In this document: positions 50,438 through 56,794 of the stretch, piece by piece
Position numbering within the stretch: the stretch's first letter is position 1
Layout: each line of letters starts with the position of its first letter
Assembly: GCF_965228805.1 (NCBI RefSeq)
Contig: NZ_CBDDIE010000003.1
Location: 3,782,001 to 3,846,000 of the forward strand
From: JASBTN01 sp965228805
GTDB lineage: Bacteria; Pseudomonadota; Alphaproteobacteria; Rhodobacterales; Rhodobacteraceae
Reading direction: 5' to 3'
Length of the DNA: 64,000 nucleotides
Notes under the pieces: generated by a model
What the model saw: the letters and a program-made list of their open reading frames with translations, nothing else
Told to the model about the DNA's origin: nothing
Databases searched by the model: none
Program-made: the position numbers and the translations under genes

Positions 50438-52225
50438 TCAGTTCGAGGTGAGTGTTACCCCGGTCGGGGAGAGAGGTGCAATCTCCGGTTTCAGCCCCAT
50501 AAGCGGAGCGACGCGACGAATGATCTCCGCTGCGACCGGAACGGCGGTCCAGCCGGCGGTGCGGCGCGGTTCCGAGCCCGAGGTCTCTTCGGGCTCGTCC
50601 AGGGTCACGACCAGCACATATTTCGGATCATGGGCCGGGAAGACGCTGGCAAAGGTGGCGATGACCTTCTCGTCGTAATAGCCGCCCTGCGGGCGCGGCT
50701 TGTCGGCGGTGCCGGTTTTCCCACCCACGGCGTAGCCGGGCACTTCGCCGAAACTGGCGGTACCCCGGGCCACAACAGCGCGCAGCATGTCACGGGCGGC
50801 AGCCGAAACCTCGGGCCGCACGACACGTTCGCCGGGCGTGTAATGGGTGGGACGGATCAGGGTCGGCTGCACCCGGGTGCCGCCATTCAGGAGGCTGGAA
50901 TAGGCCGCTGCCAGATGCAGGGGCGAAGAGCTGAGCCCGTGACCGTAGGAGATCGTCATCGCCGACAGCTCGGACCAATTGGGCGGCAAGAGCGGCTTGG
51001 CCCCGGGCGCTTCGGTCAGTTCGACCGGCGTCGCCTCCAGCAAGCCCAGGTCGCGCAGGAACGCCTGTTGGCGCTCGACCCCGATCTGCATGGCCAACCG
51101 CGCCGTGCCCACGTTGGAGCTTTTCACGATAATGTCCGTCACCGACAGGCGCGGGCCGTAGTTCTTGTTGCGAAACTCGCGGATCGTATGCTTGCCCCAA
51201 CGCAGCGAGCTTTGCACCTCGATCTCGGTCCCGGCATTCGCCAGGCCCAGTTCCAACGCCTGGGCGGCGGTAAAGATCTTGAAGACGGAGCCCAGTTCAT
51301 AGACCCCCTGCACCGCGCGGTTGAACAGCGGATCGTCGCCCCGATCGCCTTCGGTCAGGGGACGCGGGCGGTTGTTCGGGTCGAAGTCGGGCAAGGAGGC
51401 CATGGAAATGACCTCGCCGGTGTGCACATCCATCAAGACGGCGGCAGCCCCCTTGGCGTTCATCATGCGCATGCCACCATAAAGCACCCGTTCAACCGCC
51501 GCCTGCACGGTCAGGTCAATGGACAGCATCAGGGGCGCGTCACCATTGGCCGGGTCGCGCAGGTAGTCGTCAAAGCGGCGTTCCACCCCGGCAACACCGA
51601 TCACCTCGGCCGCATTCACGCCTTCCTTGCCGAAGGACGCCCCCCCCAGCACATGCGCGGCCAGGCGACCGTTCGGATAAAGCCGCATCTCGCGCGGGCC
51701 GAACAGAAGGCCCGGCTCGCCGATATCGTGCACCGCCTGTTTCTGCTCGGGGCTGATTTTTCGCTTGATCCACAGGAACTTGCGGGACCCCGTGAAATCC
51801 TCCAACAGCTCTTCTGCCTTGAGGTCCGGAAAGATCGAGGCCAGCTCCGTGGCCGCACGCGCCGGGTCCACCATCATCGGCGGCTGGGCATAAAGCGCAT
51901 AGGTGGCGAGGTTCGTCGCCAGCACGCGGCCCTGGCGATCGACAATGTCGGCACGCGCCATCGCAATGCGGGCCCCTGGCGCCTGTGCGCGCGGTTCGGA
52001 CGGCTCCGAACCCGACAGCATCGCCATGCGCCCGCCCACGACCAGGAAGGCGCAGAGGAACAGGCCCGCCAGCACCAGCAAACGGCCCTCGGCCCGCAGA
52101 CGTGCCTTGTCGCGCATCTCGTCATGGCGGCGACGCAGGTTCTCGCGCTCGATCACGTCGGGGTTTTCGCCCTTCTCGCGGGCGTCCAGGATACGGGCCA
52201 GCGGGCGCAGGGGAATGCGGGTCAT
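50438..52225 (-). CDS. ftsI: Penicillin-binding protein 3, septal transpeptidase
   Basis: 595 residues. One membrane anchor (about 48-66) follows a basic cytoplasmic tail; then the dimerisation domain and the transpeptidase. Active-site boxes: S313-V-F-K316 (SxxK), SSN near 370 (SxN) and KTGTA near 500 (KTG). It cross-links septal peptidoglycan. The start overlaps the ftsL stop as ATGA. Confidence 0.96.
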   Translation of the reverse strand: MTRIPLRPLARILDAREKGENPDVIERENLRRRHDEMRDKARLRAEGRLLVLAGLFLCAFLVVGGRMAMLSGSEPSEPRAQAPGARIAMARADIVDRQGRVLATNLATYALYAQPPMMVDPARAATELASIFPDLKAEELLEDFTGSRKFLWIKRKISPEQKQAVHDIGEPGLLFGPREMRLYPNGRLAAHVLGGASFGKEGVNAAEVIGVAGVERRFDDYLRDPANGDAPLMLSIDLTVQAAVERVLYGGMRMMNAKGAAAVLMDVHTGEVISMASLPDFDPNNRPRPLTEGDRGDDPLFNRAVQGVYELGSVFKIFTAAQALELGLANAGTEIEVQSSLRWGKHTIREFRNKNYGPRLSVTDIIVKSSNVGTARLAMQIGVERQQAFLRDLGLLEATPVELTEAPGAKPLLPPNWSELSAMTISYGHGLSSSPLHLAAAYSSLLNGGTRVQPTLIRPTHYTPGERVVRPEVSAAARDMLRAVVARGTASFGEVPGYAVGGKTGTADKPRPQGGYYDEKVIATFASVFPAHDPKYVLVVTLDEPEETSGSEPRRTAGWTAVPVAAEIIRRVAPLMGLKPEIAPLSPTGVTLTSN

Positions 52226-52563
52226 TGGGCAATCTCCCCGATCACGTCGATGGAGTTGGACAGGTCGATGCCGCCCTCGGTCGGGAAGGCGATCTGATCC
52301 ACGCGGGCAAACTGTTCGGGCGTCAGCGGCAGAAGGCCCAGCCGGTCAAAGTTCAGCTCGACCAGGTCCCGCAGCCGATCGGGGCGGTTCAGATAGGCCC
52401 ATTCGGCGCGCAGCACCGCCAATTCCTCGCGCATCTGGCCGATTTCACGCTGTAGGCGCTCGACCTCGGCCAGGCTGTCCTGGGTGCGGTAATTCTCGGA
52501 ATAGGCCCAATAGGCCAGACCCATGACGATCAAAGCGGATGTGAGATACAGAAAGGTACGCAT
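52222..52563 (-). CDS. ftsL: Cell division protein FtsL
   Basis: 113 residues from ATG 52563, which shares a base with the rsmH stop (TGATG). A very short cytoplasmic end (MRT) leads to one membrane helix (FLYLTSALIVMGLAYWAY) and a coiled-coil stretch (SLAEVERLQREIGQMREELAVLRAEWAYL) with heptad Leu, then LTPEQFARVDQIAFPTEG. This layout and its place between rsmH and ftsI identify FtsL, although sequence conservation in this family is poor. It links the divisome regulators with FtsQ/FtsB. Confidence 0.9.
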   Translation of the reverse strand: MRTFLYLTSALIVMGLAYWAYSENYRTQDSLAEVERLQREIGQMREELAVLRAEWAYLNRPDRLRDLVELNFDRLGLLPLTPEQFARVDQIAFPTEGGIDLSNSIDVIGEIAQ

Positions 52564-53561
52564 CAACTCGTTCCCTTGAGGGCAAGGCCGGGAAGGCCCA
52601 GTTTCTTGCGGTCGGTTGCCTCGGCGGGGGCTTCGGTCCGGGTTGCCACACGCAGGCGCGAGCTGCGCGCGCGGGGGTTTTCCTCCAGTTCCTGCTCGTC
52701 CGGGCCGATGGCCTTCTTCGGCGTCAGGTGGAAGGCGGGGATTTCGTCCTGGCCTTGCGGGGCGTAACGCGACCCGCCCCCGCCCACGGAGGACCGCGCC
52801 TGGAGGAAGCGTTTGACCACGCGGTCCTCCATCGAATGGAAGGTGACCACGGCCAGCTTGCCGCCCGGTTTCAGGGCGCGTTCGGCAGCCTCGAGCCCGG
52901 CGATCAGCTGGCCGAACTCATCATTCACCGCGATGCGGATCGCCTGGAAACTGCGGGTTGCCGGGTGACTTTGCCCCGGTTTTGACCGCGGCAGGCATTT
53001 TTCGATCACACTGGCCAATTGCAGCGTGGTTTCAAAGAGTTGCTCCGCACGCGCGGCGACAATCGCCTTGGCAATCCGACGCGAGGCGCGCTCTTCGCCA
53101 TATTGAAACAGGATGTCAGCGAGCTCCGCTTCCGAGGCATGATTGACGATATCCGCCGCCGACGGCCCCGACTGGCTCATGCGCATGTCCAGCGGCCCGT
53201 CCTTCATGAAGGAGAACCCCCGTTCGGCCAGGTCCAGCTGCATCGAACTCACGCCCAGGTCCAGCACCACGCCGTCCAGCGGTTCGCCCGCCAGCTTGTC
53301 GAGGTCGGAAAACGTGCCCTGCTCCAGCCGCAGCCTCTCGCCATAGTCTCCGGCCCAGTCGGCGGCCATGTCGAACACCAGCGGGTCGCGGTCAATGCCC
53401 ACAACCACATCCGCGCCCTCGGCCAGCAGGCCGCGCGTATAACCGCCCGCGCCAAAGGTGCCATCGGCCCAGATGCCGGTCACGGGTGCGACTGCCTTCA
53501 GAAGAGGGCGCAACAAGACTGGGATGTGGGGACGGTCGCCGGTCTCAGCCGCGCCCGCCAT
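52563..53561 (-). CDS. rsmH: 16S rRNA (cytosine(1402)-N(4))-methyltransferase
   Basis: 332 residues. Rossmann methyltransferase: HIPVLLRPLLKAVAP near 12, WADGTFGAGGYTRGLLAEGADVVGID near 35-55, LDLGVSSMQLDLAERGFSFMKDGPLDMRM near 100-125 and ATRSFQAIRIAVNDE near 200. It modifies C1402 in the decoding centre of 16S rRNA. It starts one base after the mraZ TAA (TAAGATG). The C-terminal RAR-rich end is usual. Confidence 0.97.
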   Translation of the reverse strand: MAGAAETGDRPHIPVLLRPLLKAVAPVTGIWADGTFGAGGYTRGLLAEGADVVVGIDRDPLVFDMAADWAGDYGERLRLEQGTFSDLDKLAGEPLDGVVLDLGVSSMQLDLAERGFSFMKDGPLDMRMSQSGPSAADIVNHASEAELADILFQYGEERASRRIAKAIVAARAEQLFETTLQLASVIEKCLPRSKPGQSHPATRSFQAIRIAVNDEFGQLIAGLEAAERALKPGGKLAVVTFHSMEDRVVKRFLQARSSVGGGGSRYAPQGQDEIPAFHLTPKKAIGPDEQELEENPRARSSRLRVATRTEAPAEATDRKKLGLPGLALKGTS

Positions 53562-53562
53562 C

Positions 53563-54063
53563 TTAGCCCCCCGCTCCGTTCAACAGGGTCAGCGGATCGA
53601 AATCATCAGGCATTTCGTCCAGCCATTCCTCGGTGCGTTTCAGCTCGACCTCATCATAGGTCTCGGGCTTCCAGATCTGGAACGTGTCGCCGGTGGCGAT
53701 GAAGAAGGCTTCCTTCTCCAGCCCGATCTTCTGGCGCAGCTTTGCAGGCAGCACCAGGCGGCCGGTCTCATCCACGGTGGTGGGGAAGGACTGCCCGTTG
53801 AACAGGCGTTCCAGCATGCGGCGCTCGATGGATCCACGCGGCAGGGCAGCAATCTGCTCGTCCACCTCGTCGATCGCCTCGACCGTGTAACATTCCAGGT
53901 AATTGCGGCGATGGTCGCCATAGACGATCACCAGGTTGGGGTTGTCGCCCTCGCGGTGATCGGGGTCACCAGCCTCGAGAACACGGCGAAAGAGGGCGGG
54001 GATCGAGACCCTGCCCTTCGTGTCCACCTTATGGTGGCTTTCACCTCTGAACCGTCGTGCCAC
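53563..54063 (-). CDS. mraZ: Transcriptional regulator MraZ
   Basis: 166 residues from GTG 54063, with GGAG seven bases upstream. Two AbrB/SpoVT-like half-domains each carry the DxxGR motif: VDTKGRVSIPALFRR near 14 and VDETGRLVLPAKLRQ near 96. MraZ is the first gene of the division cluster and in E. coli represses its own promoter by binding TGGGN direct repeats. Such boxes occur 465-625 bases upstream here (54528-54689). Slightly longer than E. coli MraZ (152). Confidence 0.95.
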   Translation of the reverse strand: MARRFRGESHHKVDTKGRVSIPALFRRVLEAGDPDHREGDNPNLVIVYGDHRRNYLECYTVEAIDEVDEQIAALPRGSIERRMLERLFNGQSFPTTVDETGRLVLPAKLRQKIGLEKEAFFIATGDTFQIWKPETYDEVELKRTEEWLDEMPDDFDPLTLLNGAGG

Positions 54064-54704
54064 TTGCGCGGCTCCTTCGTTCTGTCCTCATTCCGGCCCA
54101 TTTCGGAGCCCTGAAACGAAAACGACGGATTGAGCTGCTGCCACATGCCCAATCCGCCGCCCTCGTCCCGTTTCCGGGTGTCCAGCTGCGCGCGCCACCT
54201 GGGGGGATGTCTGCTCGCGAGCGCGCCGGATCTCTTGGTTCGATGAAGGCGGATGCCTGTATGAAACCTGACTTGGGAGTGTCGTTTTATTTGGGGTCTT
54301 GGGGGTGCCCCGTTTTTTTCGTTCCCGTCTTCATCGTGTAATCAAGGGATACGCCGGGAATTCATGGGACGCAATACCTTTTTATGGGAATTTCTTGCCC
54401 TACCTTGCCCAACTCGTGCCGCAAGCGCAAGATTTTGTTGGAACTTTTGTGAACAAATGGGAACACCTAGCGGAGAACAGCAGAAGTACACACCAGATAT
54501 AGACAGGTGAAATCGGTGCAGAAATTTCCCACTTTTTCCCGGTAGATTCGACATTCACTCGAATTTCCCATGGTTTCCCCACCGAATTCCACCGGTTTTC
54601 GGGTCCATCCCATACGATCCTACCCGCCGATTCGGGCAAAACACCCCTCCCGACCCATGAAATCCCATGGCCCGTCCCATGCTTTCCCACTCCGGGGCCT
54701 CGGC
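54064..54704. other. Long non-coding region upstream of mraZ
   Basis: About 640 bases without a credible gene between mraZ and the mrp terminator. The half nearest mraZ (54064-54300) shows nothing I recognise. A + strand G-rich stretch at 54295-54330 ends in CCCCGTTTTTTT. From 54340 the composition becomes AT-rich with repeated TGGGA/TCCCA words on both strands (plus-strand copies at 54365, 54385, 54458). A possible minus-strand -10 TATATC lies at 54496-54501, which would leave a leader of more than 400 bases. Confidence 0.6.
54528..54689 (-). promoter_or_regulatory. Paired TGGG boxes, probable MraZ binding sites
   Basis: Minus-strand TGGG words begin at 54689, 54679, 54667 and 54657 (steps of 10, 12 and 10). 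Others are at 54612, 54581, 54570, 54541 (as CGGG) and 54531 (steps of 11 and 10 within pairs). E. coli MraZ binds TGGGN repeats spaced by five bases, that is a 10-base period, matching these pairs. They lie just ahead of the AT-rich promoter zone for mraZ. Confidence 0.55.
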
Positions 54705-54736
54705 AAAGAAAAACCCCGGCGCAGAGGCCGGGGTTT
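54705..54736 (-). terminator. Rho-independent terminator of mrp
   Basis: On the minus strand AACCCCGGC-CTCTGC-GCCGGGGTT (54712-54735) is followed by TTTCTTT. It lies 25 bases after the mrp stop, closing the mrp transcript and separating it from the mraZ control region. Confidence 0.88.
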
Positions 54737-54760
54737 CTGGGATCATATGGGAAGGTGGGG

Positions 54761-55834
54761 TCAGGCGACGCCCTGCGCCACCAAGTCTGCGGCCAGTTTG
54801 GCGTAGGCCTCGGCCACAGCACCGTCACCGGCGGCAATCGGCGTGCCCGCGTCCCCGGCCAGACGCACGTCCAGCGCCAGGGGGATCTCGCCCATGAAGG
54901 GCAGGCCCAGCGCGTCGGCCTCGGCGCGCACGCCGCCATGGCCGAACAGATGCGCCTCGTGCCCACAGCTGGGACAGACATAGGTGGACATGTTCTCAAT
55001 GAGACCCAGCACCGGCACGTCGACCTTGTTGAACATGTCGATCGCCTTCTTGGCATCCAGCAGCGCCACGTCCTGCGGCGTGGACACGACCAGCGCACCG
55101 GTCATGTTGGTTTTCTGGCTCAGCGTCAGCTGCACATCCCCGGTGCCCGGCGGAAGGTCGACGATCAGCACATCCAGCGGCGCCCAGTCGACCTGGAACA
55201 GGAGCTGCTGCAACGCGCCGATCAGCATGGGACCGCGCCAGACCACCGATTGATCCGGATCGATCAGCAGGCCGATCGAGATCATCTTGACGCCATGTGC
55301 CTCGACCGGAACCATCGCCTTGCCGTCCGGCGTGGTGCGCGGCTTGTTGTCATTGCCCATCATGCGGGGCTGCGACGGGCCCAGAATATCGGCGTCCAGA
55401 ATGCCGACCTTGCGGCCCTGTTTCGCCAGCGCCACGGCCAGGTTCGAGGTCAGGGTGGACTTGCCCACCCCGCCCTTGCCCGAGGCCACGGCCAGAATGT
55501 TGGTCACACCAGCGACCGCTTCGGGCCCGGCCTGGGGCTTGGCATGCCCGCCCACCTTCAGCTGCGGCGGCTGTTTCGCGGGGGCCGCGCCATGGGCGGT
55601 CAGGATCACGGTCACCTTCTCGACCCCATCCATCGCGGCCACGGCGGCCTCGGCGGCGTGACGCTGCGGCTCCATCCGCGCGGCGATCTCGGGGCTGGGC
55701 GCTTCGATCACGAAGCTGACGTGGCCGCCTTCGATTTTCAGCGCTCGAATCATGTCGCGCGAGGCCAGGTCGCCCCCATCGGGCAACGACACCGTCGCCA
55801 GGACATCCATGATCGAGTCGTTCGTGCGGGTCAT
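54761..55834 (-). CDS. mrp: Mrp/ApbC family iron-sulfur cluster carrier P-loop ATPase
   Basis: 357 residues from ATG 55834, with GGAGAAA upstream. An N-terminal DUF59/MIP18-like domain (about 1-90) precedes a P-loop domain with VASGKGGVGKSTLTSNLAVALAKQG near 115, LDADILGPSQPRMMG near 145 and the CPSCGHEAHLFGHGG CxxC motif near 285 that binds a transferable cluster. It delivers [4Fe-4S] clusters to target proteins in the cytoplasm. The frame is open to 55918, but those residues are not family-like. Confidence 0.93.
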   Translation of the reverse strand: MTRTNDSIMDVLATVSLPDGGDLASRDMIRALKIEGGHVSFVIEAPSPEIAARMEPQRHAAEAAVAAMDGVEKVTVILTAHGAAPAKQPPQLKVGGHAKPQAGPEAVAGVTNILAVASGKGGVGKSTLTSNLAVALAKQGRKVGILDADILGPSQPRMMGNDNKPRTTPDGKAMVPVEAHGVKMISIGLLIDPDQSVVWRGPMLIGALQQLLFQVDWAPLDVLIVDLPPGTGDVQLTLSQKTNMTGALVVSTPQDVALLDAKKAIDMFNKVDVPVLGLIENMSTYVCPSCGHEAHLFGHGGVRAEADALGLPFMGEIPLALDVRLAGDAGTPIAAGDGAVAEAYAKLAADLVAQGVA

Positions 55835-56179
55835 GCTTTTCTCCGTGCCAAATATAGCTGCCTGTTCGTGCGCCATTACTTGCCCCCTTTTGCGGCAAGG
55901 ACAAGCCCGCGCGACCAAATGCCCGAGGCAACCTGCCCGAATTCCGGGCGGACCGCAGCGAATTGCGGCAGATCATGCGCAAAAAGCGACAGGGTTAACC
56001 CGCTGAAATCACGTGACCTTAGGTCAGCAGCAGGCATGCATTTTCTGCATAGCAGCATTTCTCTTTTCCGGGATTGTGCATCTGCAGCATAGCCCCCATT
56101 TTCTTCTCAACAGCGCAGCACGCTAGCGCAAACAGAACTTCTGCGCCCCGGCGCAACCGACACAGAAACGAGAGAGCCA
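55835..56179. other. Control region between mrp and the DUF1127/CcsR locus
   Basis: 345 bases without a gene, between divergent mrp and ccaF1-like genes. It contains the heat-shock-type promoter candidate (56074-56101), an ATGCA-TTTTC-TGCAT repeat near 56034-56050, and in the ccaF1 leader a TGCGCC/GGCGCA inverted repeat (56142-56155). No further gene is seen. Confidence 0.6.
56074..56101 (+). promoter_or_regulatory. Candidate RpoH-type promoter of the DUF1127-CcsR locus
   Basis: TTGTGC (56074-56079), 14 bases, then CCCCATTT (56094-56101) resembles the sigma-32 pattern CTTGAA-N13/14-CCCCATnT. It lies about 80 bases ahead of the ATG at 56180. The related R. sphaeroides locus is transcribed by RpoHI/RpoHII under photo-oxidative and heat stress, which supports the call. 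Confidence 0.5.
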
Positions 56180-56395
56180 ATGGCTTACGCAACTGAACTC
56201 AACGCCGCCCAGGCTCAGCTGACCGACCGGCTGAGCGCCTGGTGGTCGCACCTGCAAGAGGTCCGGGCCCAGCGCAAGCTGTTCACCCAGACCGTGCGTG
56301 AACTGAACGAATTGTCCGGCCGCGAACTGGCGGATCTGGGCATCACCCGCAGCGAGATCCGGCACATCGCCTGGCACGCCGCCTACGGGAAGTAA
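56180..56395 (+). CDS. DUF1127 small RNA-binding-type protein (CcaF1-like)
   Basis: 71 residues: AYATELNAAQAQLTDRLSAWW, then a basic helical stretch and the DUF1127 core LNELSGRELADLGITRSEIRHIAWHAAYGK. In R. sphaeroides the protein encoded directly ahead of CcsR1-4 (RSP_6037, CcaF1) has the same size class and domain and has been reported to bind RNA and affect sRNA maturation. The ATG has GAGAGAG upstream. Nine CCTCC-loop hairpins follow the stop by 9 bases and are presumably cut from the same transcript. The name is given by context and domain, not by alignment. Confidence 0.9.
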   Translation: MAYATELNAAQAQLTDRLSAWWSHLQEVRAQRKLFTQTVRELNELSGRELADLGITRSEIRHIAWHAAYGK

Positions 56396-56404
56396 CACAA
56401 GGAT

Positions 56405-56436
56405 CGGGCGTTTCCTCCTCCTCCCTGAAACGCCCG
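56405..56436 (+). ncRNA. Single CCUCCUCCC hairpin directly after the DUF1127 gene
   Basis: CGGGCGTTT/AAACGCCCG pairs in 9 bp (56405-56413 with 56428-56436) around the loop CCTCCTCCTCCCTG. It is the first of nine such hairpins and stands apart from the four two-hairpin units that follow. It may form the 3' end of the processed DUF1127 mRNA. Confidence 0.75.
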
Positions 56437-56443
56437 TGATTGT

Positions 56444-56524
56444 CGGCGGGACCTCTCCTCCTCCCTGGTCCCGCCGCACAGAATTCAGATCGGACCTCCC
56501 TCTCCTCCTCCCTGGGATGTCTGA
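56444..56524 (+). ncRNA. CcsR-like sRNA unit 1 (two CCUCCUCCC hairpins)
   Basis: Hairpin 2: CGGCGGGACC/GGTCCCGCCG, 10 perfect pairs (56444-56453 with 56467-56476), loop TCTCCTCCTCCCT. Hairpin 3: TCGGAC-c-TCCC with GGGA-t-GTCTGA, 10 pairs and one mismatch (56490-56500 with 56514-56524), same 13-base loop. The loops match the anti-Shine-Dalgarno core CCUCC, so they could pair with ribosome sites of mRNAs. The two-hairpin layout fits the CcsR family of R. sphaeroides. Confidence 0.85.
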
Positions 56525-56530
56525 CACTGG

Positions 56531-56604
56531 CGGCGGGATCTCCTCCTCCCTGATCCCGCCGTACCGGATACCGAAGGCCCTCTCCTCCTCCCTGGGCTGT
56601 TCGG
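56531..56604 (+). ncRNA. CcsR-like sRNA unit 2
   Basis: Hairpin 4: CGGCGGGATC/GATCCCGCCG, 10 perfect pairs (56531-56540 with 56552-56561), loop TCCTCCTCCCT (11 bases, the shortest full loop). Hairpin 5: CCGAAGGCCC with GGGCTGTTCGG, 10 pairs with one bulged G (56571-56580 with 56594-56604), loop TCTCCTCCTCCCT. Compared with unit 1 the first stem has a compensatory C-G to T-A type change. Confidence 0.85.
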
Positions 56605-56609
56605 ATTGG

Positions 56610-56689
56610 CGGCGGGGCCTCTCCTCCTCCCTGGCCCCGCCGCTCACCAGATACCGCAAGGCCCTCTCCTCCTCCCTGGGTCATTGCGG
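56610..56689 (+). ncRNA. CcsR-like sRNA unit 3
   Basis: Hairpin 6: CGGCGGGGCC/GGCCCCGCCG, 10 perfect pairs (56610-56619 with 56633-56642), loop TCTCCTCCTCCCT. Hairpin 7: CCGCAAGGCCC with GGGTCATTGCGG, 11 pairs including one G-T, with one bulged A (56654-56664 with 56678-56689), same loop. Again the first stem is perfect and the second interrupted, as in units 1 and 2. Confidence 0.85.
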
Positions 56690-56693
56690 GATA

Positions 56694-56777
56694 GCCGTAG
56701 CGCCCTCTCCTCCTCCCTGGGCGCGGCGGCACAGAAGAACGGCGGCGCCCACCTCCTCCCGGGCGTCGCCGTTTTTT
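56694..56777 (+). ncRNA. CcsR-like sRNA unit 4, ending in the terminator
   Basis: Hairpin 8: GCCGTAGCGCCC with GGGCGCGGCGGC, 11 pairs including one G-T, one mismatch (56694-56705 with 56719-56730), loop TCTCCTCCTCCCT. Hairpin 9: 13 pairs around ACCTCCTCCC (56738-56750 with 56761-56773), followed by a T-run, so the last regulatory hairpin is also the transcription terminator. Confidence 0.85.
56738..56777 (+). terminator. Rho-independent terminator of the DUF1127-CcsR transcript
   Basis: AACGGCGGCGCCC/GGGCGTCGCCGTT (13 pairs with one G-T) is followed by TTTT directly after the stem and further T-rich sequence. The loop still carries CCTCCTCCC, so terminator and sRNA hairpin are the same element. 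Confidence 0.9.
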
Positions 56778-56794
56778 GTTTTCGGATATTGGGA

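Noticed and set aside
54064..54340. RNase P RNA (rnpB) upstream of mraZ
   Set aside because: The conserved GAGGAAAGTCCGGGC block and its complement are absent.
56343..56732. Coding frames across the CCTCC repeats on the minus strand (GGRR-rich repeats)
   Set aside because: Low-complexity translation of an RNA hairpin array; no start context, and it opposes the DUF1127 transcript.
56401..56777. CRISPR array, suggested by repeated CTCCTCCTCCCT every 30-45 bases
   Set aside because: Repeats are 11-14 bases, each sits in a hairpin loop with different self-complementary flanks, and there are no cas genes.
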